A DNA stretch of 64,000 nucleotides from Tabrizicola aquatica. Its GTDB lineage: Bacteria > Pseudomonadota > Alphaproteobacteria > Rhodobacterales > Rhodobacteraceae. The stretch spans positions 62,001 through 126,000 of the forward strand of contig NZ_PJON01000002.1 of assembly GCF_002900975.1 (NCBI RefSeq), in the 5' to 3' direction. Position numbers and translations under genes: made by a program. Below the pieces are notes generated by a model. The model worked only from the letters and a program-made list of their open reading frames with translations, searched no databases and was not told the DNA's origin. Shown here one piece after another: positions 9,021 to 16,948 of this stretch (position 1 is the first letter of the stretch; each line of letters starts with the position of its first letter).

Positions 9021-9816
9021 GATCTTCCATGAAGGTCGAAACGAAGAAATAGCTGTGATCATAGCCCTTCTGCATCCGGAAGGTGCCCCCCTGCCGCGCG
9101 GCGGTCATCGCCTCGGCCAGGGTCTCGGGCTTCAACTTGTCGAGGAACTGGTCCGACGTTCCCTGATCCACCAGCATCGGCCCGTCAAATCCCCGTCGCC
9201 GCATCAGCAGGCTGGCATCATGCGCCGCCCAGGACGACTCGTCAGGGCCGAGATAGGCCGAAAGCTGCGGACGGCCCCAGTCGCTGGCCGTCGGGTTGCA
9301 GATCGGGGCGAAGGCCGAGACGCTGGCGAAGCGACCTGGAAAGCTCATCGCGATGGTCAGCGCGCCATGACCGCCCATCGAATGGCCGGTGATCGCCTGC
9401 GCCTCTTCGGCCAGCGGGAAGGCGTTGAACAGAAGGCGCGGCAGTTCGTCCGTCACATAGTCCCACATGCGGAAATGCGGCGCCCAAGGTTTCTGGGTGG
9501 CATTGACGTAGAAGCCCGCGCCCTGGCCCATGGCAAAGTCCGGGTCGTTCGCCACGCCCTCGCCCCGCGGCGAGGTGTCGGGGAACACCAGCGCGATCCC
9601 GGCCTCGGCCGCCCAACGCTGCGCGCCGGCCTTGACCATCGCATTCTCATGCGTGCAGGTCAGCCCCGACAGGAACCACAGAAGCGGGACCGGCCCATCC
9701 TCGGCCTGCGCGGGCAGGTAGAGGCCGAAGGTCATGTCGCAGCCAGTCGTCTGCGCGGGATGGGTGTAGACCCCCTGGACGCCACCAAAGGCGCGATTTT
9801 CCGATACGGTTTTCAT
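8986..9816 (-). CDS. fghA: S-formylglutathione hydrolase
   Basis: 276 residues. It hydrolyses S-formylglutathione to formate and glutathione, the second step of glutathione-dependent formaldehyde oxidation in the cytoplasm. The alpha/beta-hydrolase triad is visible: nucleophile Ser146 in GHSMGGHG, Asp222 in DQGTSDQF, and His254 in GYDHSYFF. SGLTCTHENAM (about 50-60) is a signature of esterase D/FghA. Length matches the family (about 275-285). The partner adhC/flhA is not in the window. It overlaps the AEC carrier gene by 4 bases and the CAP gene by about 35, so it sits mid-operon. Confidence 0.94.
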   Translation of the reverse strand: MKTVSENRAFGGVQGVYTHPAQTTGCDMTFGLYLPAQAEDGPVPLLWFLSGLTCTHENAMVKAGAQRWAAEAGIALVFPDTSPRGEGVANDPDFAMGQGAGFYVNATQKPWAPHFRMWDYVTDELPRLLFNAFPLAEEAQAITGHSMGGHGALTIAMSFPGRFASVSAFAPICNPTASDWGRPQLSAYLGPDESSWAAHDASLLMRRRGFDGPMLVDQGTSDQFLDKLKPETLAEAMTAARQGGTFRMQKGYDHSYFFVSTFMEDHVQFHASALLG

Positions 9817-10748
9817 GGTGAACCCCCTTGGCCGATCAGGGCGATGACCGCCGTCACCGTCAGGACCGAAGCCGCGGTGGACAGCAGGATCGCTGTGGAA
9901 ACCCGTTGCGGCGCAACGCGGTAGTGCTGCGCCAGAATGAAGACGTTGCCGGCGACAGGCAAGGCGGCTGCCGCAATCGTGACCCCTGCGGCATAGCCGC
10001 CGATCCCGAAGGCCCAGCAGGCCGCCGCCACCGCCGCCGGGTGCAGAACCAGCTTCGCCGTCGAAAGCCAGGCCGCGACCTGCATCCGTTCAGCCGAACG
10101 ACCGGCCAGCGAGGCGCCGATGGCAAACAGGGCGCAGGGCGTTGCCGCCGCGCCAAGAAGGGACATGAACTCGTTCACCGGGCCGGGCAGCGCGAGGCCA
10201 GTCGTCCCCCAGGCAATGCCAAGGACGGTCGAGACGATCATCGGGTTCTTGGCCAACCCCACGGCCAGGATGCGGAAGGTCTGCGCGCTGACCCGCCCTG
10301 CGCGAAGGCCGGTGACCGACATGGTCAGGATCGAGGAGAACACGATCAGATCCACCGCCAGCACCAGAAGCACCGGCCCCACTGCATCCGGCCCCAGCAG
10401 CAGCGCCAGCATCGGGATGCCCAGAAAGCCCACGTTGCCGATAACGCCGGTATGCGCCTCGAACACCGCTTCTTCGCGGTTGGTTCCACGCCAGAGTGCG
10501 ACGGCCGCGACCAGCAGCCAGACGACCGACGTGCCCAGAAGATAGGCCAGCACCAAGGGCCAGGACAGGATGGCGGCCACGTCAAGATTGGCGGCAAAGC
10601 CGAACAGCATGGCCGACAGCGCGAAGTAAAACACGAAGCGGGTGAGATAGACCGTCGCCTCTTCACTGAAGAACCGGGTGCGGACGGCCGCATAGCCCAG
10701 ACCGATCACGGCGAAGAACGGCAGGATTTTCAGGAAGATCTCGACCAT
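9813..10748 (-). CDS. AEC-family transporter (auxin efflux carrier type)
   Basis: 311 residues with about ten transmembrane segments in the two-block arrangement of the AEC family. Recognisable pieces are FFAVIGLGYAAVR near the N-terminus, GNVGFLGIPMLALLLGPDA (split over two helices) and the C-terminal AAALPVAGNVFILAQHYR with the family N-x-x-x-L-A-x-x-Y. Bacterial homologues move small organic acids such as malate or malonate; none can be chosen here. First gene of the operon running to the DUF188 gene, diverging from the kinase cassette across 352 bases. Confidence 0.88.
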   Translation of the reverse strand: MVEIFLKILPFFAVIGLGYAAVRTRFFSEEATVYLTRFVFYFALSAMLFGFAANLDVAAILSWPLVLAYLLGTSVVWLLVAAVALWRGTNREEAVFEAHTGVIGNVGFLGIPMLALLLGPDAVGPVLLVLAVDLIVFSSILTMSVTGLRAGRVSAQTFRILAVGLAKNPMIVSTVLGIAWGTTGLALPGPVNEFMSLLGAAATPCALFAIGASLAGRSAERMQVAAWLSTAKLVLHPAAVAAACWAFGIGGYAAGVTIAAAALPVAGNVFILAQHYRVAPQRVSTAILLSTAASVLTVTAVIALIGQGGSP

Positions 10749-11100
10749 GGCAGCGTCGTCTCATGCGCGGGCGGAAAGGGCAAGCGGGCGGGCCGGGAAT
10801 CGGCCCCGATACCAGCCCCGCGCCCCACGGCGGACCTGACCGGCCCTTGTGGCAAAAGCTGGGCAGATGCGGCACGCAGGACTGTTCAGCGGGCGGCAAC
10901 AAAGATGCGAACCGCGGCCCGGCCCCGGCGATGCAGCGAAAATCCAAGCTGCCACGACCTAAGTTCGCCCAGCAGGATCGCGGCCCGTCCGGCGGAATGT
11001 GGCGGAAAAGGAACGAATTGGCATCACGATTTGGCCCAACTCCGCCGGTATCACGAGAGGATGCCGGCCAAGGTTGGTGGGGCAAGTATTACCAGGTGAA
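10749..11100. other. Intergenic region between divergent AEC carrier and kinase genes
   Basis: 352 bases without a gene. Promoters for both divergent units must lie here. The last 90 bases before the kinase are less GC-rich, but I cannot pick a convincing -35/-10 pair on either strand. Open frames crossing the region show no family resemblance. No hairpin-plus-T terminator, palindrome or RNA gene is evident. Confidence 0.5.
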
Positions 11101-12957
11101 ATGATGACATCGGCTGCTGCAAGGATCGACGATACCGGCGAGGAACGTTTCGCCGACGAACTGAAACCGGGGACAAAGCTCCTTTACGGTCAGTTCACGA
11201 TCGAGTCCTTCCTGAACAGCGGCGGTTTCGGCATCACCTATGTGGCAAAGGATTCGCTCTCTCGCCGGGTCGTGGTGAAGGAATGTTTTCCTGCCAGCTT
11301 CTGCCGCCGGATCGACAATGCCGTCGGCCCGCGCAGCCGCCAGCGCCAGGAGGAATACCGGTCGATCGTGAACCTGTTCCTGCAAGAGGCGCAGAACCTT
11401 GCACGGCTGGACCATCCCCATATCGTCAAGGTTCACCAGGTTTTTGAGGATAACGAGACCGCCTATATGGCGATGGACTATATCCAGGGCCCCGATCTGC
11501 TGGAGACGGTCGAAGGCAAGATTGCCCGGCTGGAACCGCAGGAAATCGTCGGCATTCTGGGCAAGGTGCTGGACGCGGTGGGCTATGTCCACGAGCAGGG
11601 GCTTTTGCACCGCGACATCTCGCCCGACAACATCCTCTTGGACCGTGCGACCGGCAATCCGGTGCTGATCGACTTTGGCGCCTCGCGCAAGGAAATGACC
11701 CGGAAAAGCCGGGCGCTGTCGGGGCTGCGGGTGGTGAAGGACGGTTACTCGCCACAGGAATTCTATATCGCGGGCAGCAAGCAGGCGCCCTGCAGCGACC
11801 TTTACGCACTCGCGGCCAGCTTTTACCACCTGATCACTGCGGAAACGCCCTGTTCGTCGCAGGAACGGCTGTCGGCCATCGCCAACCGCGAGGCTGATCC
11901 GCATCGCCCGCTGGCCGGCCGGATCAAGGGCTATCCGCCGGCCTTTCTGGCGGCTATCGACAAGGCAATGGCGATCTTCCCGCGCGACCGGCTGCAAAGC
12001 GCCGCGGAATGGCAGGCGATGCTGCGTGAACCCACGGCCGCCGTGGCGCTGCGGACGCCGCAGCCCGTGCTTCCGGCTGACGCCATGGCCGGGCTTCGTG
12101 TCGTCGACCCGGTGCCGGTGCCGACTGCTGATCCCTTCCCTGAAGTCGCGGCCCGCCCGGTCGATCGCGTGATCTCGGCCCAGCCCGCGCCGCGCGGCGT
12201 TTCGGCCCCCGTCGCGCCAGCCCCCGCCGCACGCCGCTTTGGTCGTCCGCCGCGCGATATCCTGATGCTTTCGGCGGCGGCCATGCTGCTGCTGGCCGGC
12301 GTCATGTCGATGCCGATGGACCTGTCCCGCCAGCCCACCGCGTCGCAGCCCCAGGCGATCGAAGTGGCGGCCCTGCCCACCGTGGCCGCCGACGCGCCCT
12401 TTACGCTGTACCGCGCCGTGCGCCTGCCGTTCCTGGCCGATCCGGCCGATCCGACGCTGGTGACGGATGTGTTGCCCAGTTCGCCCCTGTGGATGCAGCC
12501 CGGCCAGCGGATCGTCGAGGTGAACGGCCAGCCGGTGCAGGACGGTGCCTCGCTGCCGGCGATGCTGGCGCAGGGCGTGGACCTGGCGACGGTGACCGAG
12601 CTGAAGGCGATCATCGGCTATGAGGCGGCGCCCGGCGCCGATATCGTCCGCAAGATGGAGGCCCTGGCGGTCGTCGTCGAATTGCAGTTGGCCAACGGGC
12701 TGGCCTTCAACATGGTCGAGACGCCGACCGGCACGCGCACGGTCGTCGCGGCCGTGCCAACGGGGGCAGAGACCGACCTTCAGGTCGGGGACGTGCTGCT
12801 GGTCTACCGCCCCACGGGCGAGACCATCGGGACGACTGGTGCATTGAGTGCTATACTTGAACGAGAGCTGTCTGGTGGTGTTGCAACTTTCGGCTTCACC
12901 GTCCAGCGTAAGGGCAGCACGCTGGACACAACTTTCCGCCTGACGGAGGGCGCATGA
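11101..12957 (+). CDS. Transmembrane Ser/Thr protein kinase with C-terminal PDZ-like domains
   Basis: 618 residues from the ATG ATG at 11101 (AGGTG ribosome site); an upstream extension of the frame is not kinase-like. The cytoplasmic kinase domain spans about 29-310: glycine loop SGGFGITY (40-47), Lys60 in VVVKE, Glu96, HRDISPDN (170-177) and DFGASR (191-196), all needed for activity. It belongs to the GGFGITY branch of Hanks kinases, with GYSPQEFY in the activation region. A Pro/Ala linker leads to one membrane helix (about 385-407), so the rest is periplasmic. There, two PDZ-like modules are suggested by the pair PGQRIVEVNGQPV and VGDVLLVY, suited to sensing peptides or unfolded proteins. 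The FHA and PP2C genes follow on the same strand. Codons near 12835-12900 are unusually AT-rich and rare. Confidence 0.9.
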   Translation: MMTSAAARIDDTGEERFADELKPGTKLLYGQFTIESFLNSGGFGITYVAKDSLSRRVVVKECFPASFCRRIDNAVGPRSRQRQEEYRSIVNLFLQEAQNLARLDHPHIVKVHQVFEDNETAYMAMDYIQGPDLLETVEGKIARLEPQEIVGILGKVLDAVGYVHEQGLLHRDISPDNILLDRATGNPVLIDFGASRKEMTRKSRALSGLRVVKDGYSPQEFYIAGSKQAPCSDLYALAASFYHLITAETPCSSQERLSAIANREADPHRPLAGRIKGYPPAFLAAIDKAMAIFPRDRLQSAAEWQAMLREPTAAVALRTPQPVLPADAMAGLRVVDPVPVPTADPFPEVAARPVDRVISAQPAPRGVSAPVAPAPAARRFGRPPRDILMLSAAAMLLLAGVMSMPMDLSRQPTASQPQAIEVAALPTVAADAPFTLYRAVRLPFLADPADPTLVTDVLPSSPLWMQPGQRIVEVNGQPVQDGASLPAMLAQGVDLATVTELKAIIGYEAAPGADIVRKMEALAVVVELQLANGLAFNMVETPTGTRTVVAAVPTGAETDLQVGDVLLVYRPTGETIGTTGALSAILERELSGGVATFGFTVQRKGSTLDTTFRLTEGA

Positions 12958-12997
12958 CGCCACACGCAGTCGGTTTGCAGAATCAGGGGAGAACACC

Positions 12998-13852
12998 TTG
13001 AAGTTCCTTCGCTCACTCTTCGGCAAGGGGGCAGAACCTGCCAAACCCGCGCCAGTGGCCGAACCCGGCCCCGACCCGGTGATGGCCGCGCTGGCCGAAC
13101 TGGAAGTCAAACGCCTGCGCGAACAGCTTGCCCAAGTTGCTCCGACGCCCGCGGCTTCGGCACCGGCCCCTTCGGCTGAGGCCGATCTTCCGGCCGCCCG
13201 CCCCAGCCGCGTGGTCAAGCAGAAGGTCTCGCTGCCCGATGGCGCCAGCCCTTCGGTCAACATCTGGGATCTGGAAGAGAGCGACCTGAAGGCCCAGAAG
13301 CCGGCGCCCACCCCGCCGCCTGCGGCCGAGACCGAACGGCGGCGCCCGACCCGCACCAAGACTCGCATCCTGGGCTTCGACGTGCAGCCGACCTCGGTCG
13401 TGCCGCTGTTCGAAGAGCCCGAGAAACCGTCGATGCCGGTGGCCGAGGCTGCTCCGGGCCAGGGGCATGTGATGTTCCCGACGGGCTGGCTGGTCGTGAA
13501 AGAGGGCCCCGGCAAAGGGGCGGCCTTTGCCTTGACCCAAGGCGTCAGCCAGATCGGTCGCGGTGTTGACCAGACGGTTGCGCTGGACTTTGGCGACATG
13601 GCGATCTCGCGGCAGAACCATGCGGCGATCGCCTATGACCCGGCCAGCCACCGCTTTCACATCGGCCATGGCGGCAAGTCGAACCTGGTGCGGCTGAACG
13701 GCAAGCCGCTGCTGTCGACCGAAGCGGTGGGCGACGGCGACGTGATCCAGATCGGCGAGACGACGCTCTTGCTGAAAGTGCTCTGCACGCCTGACTTCAA
13801 CTGGGTGGCCAACGAGGCCGGAGGAGACGGGCATGATGTGGCGATCGCGTGA
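12998..13852 (+). CDS. FHA-domain protein (phosphothreonine reader)
   Basis: 284 residues with a TTG start at 12998, chosen because GGGGAG lies 6-7 bases upstream and the product begins MKFLRSLFGKG. The N-terminal 150 residues are basic then Pro/Ala/Glu-rich and probably disordered. The C-terminal FHA domain (about 160-260) has the phosphothreonine-binding core IGRGVDQ, ISRQNH and the NG turn in LVRLNGKPL; the GR-x(n)-S-x-x-H pattern is intact. FHA proteins bind threonine phosphorylated by Hanks kinases. Placement between a kinase and a PP2C phosphatase, with a 20-base overlap into the latter, indicates it is the reader of that pathway. There are no type VI secretion genes nearby, unlike the PpkA-Fha-PppA system. 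Confidence 0.88.
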   Translation: MKFLRSLFGKGAEPAKPAPVAEPGPDPVMAALAELEVKRLREQLAQVAPTPAASAPAPSAEADLPAARPSRVVKQKVSLPDGASPSVNIWDLEESDLKAQKPAPTPPPAAETERRRPTRTKTRILGFDVQPTSVVPLFEEPEKPSMPVAEAAPGQGHVMFPTGWLVVKEGPGKGAAFALTQGVSQIGRGVDQTVALDFGDMAISRQNHAAIAYDPASHRFHIGHGGKSNLVRLNGKPLLSTEAVGDGDVIQIGETTLLLKVLCTPDFNWVANEAGGDGHDVAIA

Positions 13853-14885
13853 GCCGCGCTATGATGTCGCCTCGGGCATTTCCCAGGGCGCACGCGACTA
13901 TCAGGAAGACGCGATCACCAGCGATTTCCCGGTGGGCGCCGAGGCCGGCTTTGTCGTGCTGGCCGACGGCATGGGCGGTCATGCGGCCGGCGATGTCGCG
14001 TCGAAGATCGTCCTGACCGAGGTCTACAGCGAGCTGAAGTTCCACTTCGCCGATGTCGACGCCTTCGAGACCCGCGCACCCGAGATCCTGCGCGGCGTGG
14101 CCGACCTTGCGAACGAGACCCTGCGCCAGCACACCCGCACCCACCCCGAGACGCAGGGCATGGGCGCGACGCTGGTGGTGCCGGCGCTGGTCGAGAACCG
14201 GCTGTGGTGGATCTCGGTCGGCGATTCGCCCCTGTTCCTGTACCGGGGCGGCAAGCTGGTGCAGCTGAACGAGGACCACTCGATGGCGCCGCAGATCGAC
14301 TTCATGGTGAAGTCGGGCCTGATGGAGGCCGAGGTCGGCGCGAACCACCCGGACCGCAACTGCCTGATCTCGGTGCTGATGGGCACGCGGATCCCCAAGA
14401 TCGACTGCCCGGCCAAACCCTATGAGCTGAAGGCCGGGGATATCGTGGTCTGCTCGTCGGACGGGCTGCAGTTCCTGACCAATGCGCAGATCGAGCGGGT
14501 GCTGCACAAGTACCGCAAAAGCCGCTCGACCGAGATCGCCGAACGCCTGCTGGAAGAGCTGAACCGCCTGGCCGACCCCGACCAGGACAACATCAGCTTC
14601 ACCATCATCAAGGTGAACGACGCCAGCACCCGCCCCAAGGAAAACCGAACCCCCCGCCCCTCCATGGCCGTCACACGGCCAAAGCGGCTGACAACCGTCG
14701 CGTCAGAGCCGATGCTGCTTCCCCTGAAGCTGAACCCGGAGTCGGAAGTCGCCCGTGAAGTGCTGGCCGCTCCGGCCCGCGAGGCGGATGCGGAGGAGGA
14801 CCCAGAGGCCGAGCCTGTTGTCGATGCCGTTGCGGTAGATGACCAGCCGACCGTCACCCCGCGCCGGGTGGCCACCCTGCGCTAG
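13833..14885 (+). CDS. PP2C-family protein phosphatase
   Basis: 350 residues. The metal-dependent catalytic domain (about 10-258) contains all key acidic residues: RDYQED (21-26), LADGMGGH (43-50), GDSPLFLY, SDGLQFL (about 209) and DQDNIS (about 251). It should remove phosphate from Ser/Thr of targets of the upstream kinase, including the kinase itself. Residues about 265-350 form a Pro-, Glu- and Ala-rich tail with no domain, which could be a docking arm. The start overlaps the FHA gene by 20 bases, showing co-translation. It converges on the nitroreductase gene, the two stops sharing CTAG at 14882-14885. Confidence 0.92.
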   Translation: MMWRSREPRYDVASGISQGARDYQEDAITSDFPVGAEAGFVVLADGMGGHAAGDVASKIVLTEVYSELKFHFADVDAFETRAPEILRGVADLANETLRQHTRTHPETQGMGATLVVPALVENRLWWISVGDSPLFLYRGGKLVQLNEDHSMAPQIDFMVKSGLMEAEVGANHPDRNCLISVLMGTRIPKIDCPAKPYELKAGDIVVCSSDGLQFLTNAQIERVLHKYRKSRSTEIAERLLEELNRLADPDQDNISFTIIKVNDASTRPKENRTPRPSMAVTRPKRLTTVASEPMLLPLKLNPESEVAREVLAAPAREADAEEDPEAEPVVDAVAVDDQPTVTPRRVATLR

Positions 14886-15580
14886 GGGCGAAAGACCGAC
14901 ATGATCTCGCCAAGCGGTTTCTTCCGCTTGGCGACTGCCGGCACGGTGGCGCTTTCGGCCGGATAGCCGACCGGCAGGATCATCACCGGCTTTTCATGCT
15001 CAGGCCGACCGCAAAGCGGGCCGAGGAACTTCATCGGGTTCGGTGTGTGTTCCAGGCAGACAAGGCCAGCGTGGTGGATAGCCGCGATCAGAAGGCCGGT
15101 GGCGATCCCCACGCTTTCCGGGACGTAATAGTTCTTGTAGCGCGACCCGTCCTGGGTCACCCCATAGCGCTGCGCAAAGACCACGATCAGCCAGGGCGCG
15201 TCGGTCAGATGCGGCTTGGCAACGCCGGTTCCGATCGGCTCCAGCGCCGCCAGCCATTCGTCGCTGGCACCGCCCTGATAGAAGGCGCGCTCTTCCTCCT
15301 CGGCCCCTTCGCGGATGCGGGCCTTCATCGCCGGGTCGGCAATCGCCACGAAATGCCACGGCTGGTGGTTCGCCCCCGAGGGCGCGGTCCCCGCCGCAGC
15401 GATGCAGGCGGCGATGACCGCCTCGGGCACCGGACGGGTGGAATAGTCGCGCACTGAATGGCGCTTTTTCATATAGGAAAGGAAGCTTTCGGCCGCCGCC
15501 TGCGATGCGCCCTCGTCCAGTTGCACCCGGTCGGGCAGCGGTAGCGGCTGATAGCTGACCTCACCCTTGCGATACATCAC
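14882..15580 (-). CDS. Nitroreductase-family flavoprotein
   Basis: 232 residues, FMN-dependent oxidoreductase fold. The FMN-binding R-H-S-V-R-D-Y (about 40-46), PSGANHQPWHFV (about 72-83) and the C-terminal LPVGYPAE segment are conserved. The long helical insert and the YYVPESVGIATGLLIAA segment resemble the branch that includes iodotyrosine-deiodinase-like proteins and BluB relatives rather than classical NfsA/NfsB. Its substrate cannot be specified. The start overlaps the stop of mbfA (15577-15580), so it may be expressed under the same iron control. Confidence 0.85.
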   Translation of the reverse strand: MMYRKGEVSYQPLPLPDRVQLDEGASQAAAESFLSYMKKRHSVRDYSTRPVPEAVIAACIAAAGTAPSGANHQPWHFVAIADPAMKARIREGAEEEERAFYQGGASDEWLAALEPIGTGVAKPHLTDAPWLIVVFAQRYGVTQDGSRYKNYYVPESVGIATGLLIAAIHHAGLVCLEHTPNPMKFLGPLCGRPEHEKPVMILPVGYPAESATVPAVAKRKKPLGEIMSVFRP

Positions 15581-16554
15581 CCGCCTCCGATCAAGACCCC
15601 TGCGGCAAAGACCAGAGCACCGCCAAGCACAACCTGCAAGGCCGCGCGCAGGAAGGGGGTCTCCATGTAACGGTTCTGAATCCAGGCGATGGCCCAGAGT
15701 TCGATGAACACCACGGCGATGGCCAGGGTGGTGGCGGTCCAGAAGTCCGGGATCAGATACGGGAGCGCGTGGCCCATCCCGCCCAGCGTGGTCATCACGC
15801 CCGAGGCAATGCCGCGTTTCAACGGCGATCCCCGCCCCGACAGGACCCCGTCGTCATGTGCGGCTTCGGTGAACCCCATCGAGATGCCAGCCCCGACCGA
15901 GGCTGCCGTGCCCACCAGGAAGGTGGTCCAGGTATCCTGGGTGGCAAAGGCGGTGGCAAAGATCGGCGCCAGGGTCGAGACCGAGCCATCCATCAGCCCG
16001 GCCAGCCCCGGCTGGACCCAGGTCAGGATGAACTGACGCTTGGCGCTGGCGTCTTCGTCCGCGCGGGCGTCCTCTGGCAGGTGGCGGGATTCCAGGTCGC
16101 GGGCGTGGGCCTCGTGCCCGGCTTCGGCGGCGGCGAGGTCGCCCAGCAGCTTGCGGGTCGCGGCATCCTGGGTGCGGGCAGCGGCACGGTGGTAGAAATC
16201 CTGGGCGGCCTTCTCCATCGCCTTGGCCTCGGCCCGGATCGCGTCAAGCGACAGGGTTTCGGCCAGCCAGACCGGGCGGCGGGCGTAAAAGCCGGCCACA
16301 TGCTCGCGGCGGATCAGGGGTATCACCTCGCCGAACCGGGTGCGGTGCAGGTCGATCAGGCGCTGGCGGTGCTGGTCCTCTTCCACCGCCATGCCGTCAT
16401 AGACCGCGGCCGAGGCCGGATAGTCTGCGCGCAGCCGTTCGGCATAGCTGCGGTAGATCCGGGCGTCGTCCTCTTCGGAGGAGATGGCCAGGGCGAGGAT
16501 TTCTTGTTCGGACAGGTCGGCGAAACGGCGACGGAATGTCAGGGCAGACAGCAC
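15577..16554 (-). CDS. mbfA: Membrane-bound ferritin-type iron exporter MbfA
   Basis: 325 residues, with a GTG start at 16554 preceded by GAAGGGGG. The N-terminal half (about 12-165) is a ferritin-like four-helix domain with candidate di-iron ligands in SEEDDARIY (about 26-34), EEDQHRQR (about 58-65), MEKAAQDFYH and AAEAGHEAH. The C-terminal half (about 180-325) is a VIT1/CCC1-like membrane domain with GLMDGSVSTLAPIFA and four to five helices. This fusion is MbfA, which exports Fe(II) and protects against iron and peroxide stress; in rhizobia it is repressed by Irr when iron is scarce. An Irr-like palindrome sits just upstream here. Followed by a nitroreductase gene with a 4-base overlap. Confidence 0.92.
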   Translation of the reverse strand: MLSALTFRRRFADLSEQEILALAISSEEDDARIYRSYAERLRADYPASAAVYDGMAVEEDQHRQRLIDLHRTRFGEVIPLIRREHVAGFYARRPVWLAETLSLDAIRAEAKAMEKAAQDFYHRAAARTQDAATRKLLGDLAAAEAGHEAHARDLESRHLPEDARADEDASAKRQFILTWVQPGLAGLMDGSVSTLAPIFATAFATQDTWTTFLVGTAASVGAGISMGFTEAAHDDGVLSGRGSPLKRGIASGVMTTLGGMGHALPYLIPDFWTATTLAIAVVFIELWAIAWIQNRYMETPFLRAALQVVLGGALVFAAGVLIGGG

Positions 16555-16567
16555 GATGGCCCCCTTC

Positions 16568-16584
16568 TTTGGAATGGTTCTAAT
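16568..16584 (-). promoter_or_regulatory. Candidate Irr box (iron control element) upstream of mbfA
   Basis: On the gene strand the site reads ATTAGAA-CCA-TTCCAAA, a 7-3-7 inverted repeat with 5 of 7 positions symmetric. The known Irr/ICE motif of alphaproteobacteria is close to TTTAGAA-N3-TTCTAAA; this differs at two positions. It ends 14 bases before the mbfA start codon, where a bound repressor would block transcription. mbfA is an established Irr target in rhizobia. Sequence and place are seen; binding is inferred. Confidence 0.68.
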
Positions 16585-16609
16585 GTAACCCGGGGCCAGC
16601 CATGTGCAA
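16582..16609 (-). promoter_or_regulatory. Weak candidate promoter of mbfA
   Basis: On the minus strand TTGCAC (16609-16604) and TACATT (16587-16582) are separated by 16 bases. The -10 overlaps the edge of the Irr-like palindrome, fitting repression. The -35 is a poor match and the assignment is tentative. Confidence 0.35.
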
Positions 16610-16620
16610 GCCGGGATTTT

Positions 16621-16698
16621 CTGAACCCGTCAGTTCATTTTTCCACTTGCCAAACTGAACTGCTCGGTTCAGAACTGTTTCTGAACTTGTGAGTTCAG
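16621..16698. promoter_or_regulatory. Three TGAAC-N6-GTTCA palindromes, probable TetR-family operators
   Basis: Three copies of the same 16-base dyad lie at 16622-16637 (spacer CCGTCA), 16656-16671 (TGCTCG) and 16682-16697 (TTGTGA). Copies 2 and 3 extend to CTGAAC...GTTCAG. Centres are 34 and 26 bases apart. The facing halves of copies 2 and 3 also make a perfect 8-base-arm inverted repeat (GTTCAGAA / TTCTGAAC, 16667-16686). They lie between divergent mbfA and the secreted-peptide/TetR pair, ending 15 bases before the peptide start. The cognate regulator is most simply the TetR protein encoded downstream, by autoregulation; copy 1 could also touch mbfA expression. Confidence 0.7.
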
Positions 16699-16712
16699 AT
16701 ATGGAGATCCCG

Positions 16713-16883
16713 ATGCCCCGCCTGATCCTGGCCCTTGCCGCCGCCCTGTCCCTGTCCGCCCCCGTGGCCGCGCAGTCGCTGTCCACGCTGCTGCCGCTGA
16801 TCAGCTTCCCCGATACCGTTGTTGATCCGTCGACCAAGGGCTGCGCCGTGGAAACGGACAAGGTCTGCCAGCTGCAGGAATGA
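16713..16883 (+). CDS. Tiny secreted protein, function unknown
   Basis: 56 residues. The ATG at 16713 has GGAG six bases upstream; earlier in-frame ATGs lack one and would add residues before the signal peptide. MPRLILALAAALSLSAPVAAQ is a classic signal peptide cleaved after Ala-Ala or Ala-Gln (about 20-21), leaving a mature chain of about 35 residues with two cysteines (GCAVETDKVCQLQE) seven residues apart that could form a disulfide. No family is recognised. It is the first gene after the palindrome array, and the TetR gene begins 65 bases further on the same strand. Confidence 0.65.
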   Translation: MPRLILALAAALSLSAPVAAQSLSTLLPLISFPDTVVDPSTKGCAVETDKVCQLQE

Positions 16884-16948
16884 CCCTGCCCTTCGCCTTG
16901 CTTGCTGCACCCGGTCCCGATGATCTATGGTCCCCTGAAGGGGGGCCG

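Noticed and set aside
11089-13599. 836-residue minus-strand open frame opposite the kinase and FHA genes
   Set aside because: It is a shadow of the real plus-strand genes, with the same compositional signs and no domain.
13833-14885. Type VI secretion regulatory locus
   Set aside because: The kinase-FHA-PP2C trio is reminiscent of PpkA-Fha-PppA, but no tss or vgrG gene is in the window, so membership cannot be claimed.
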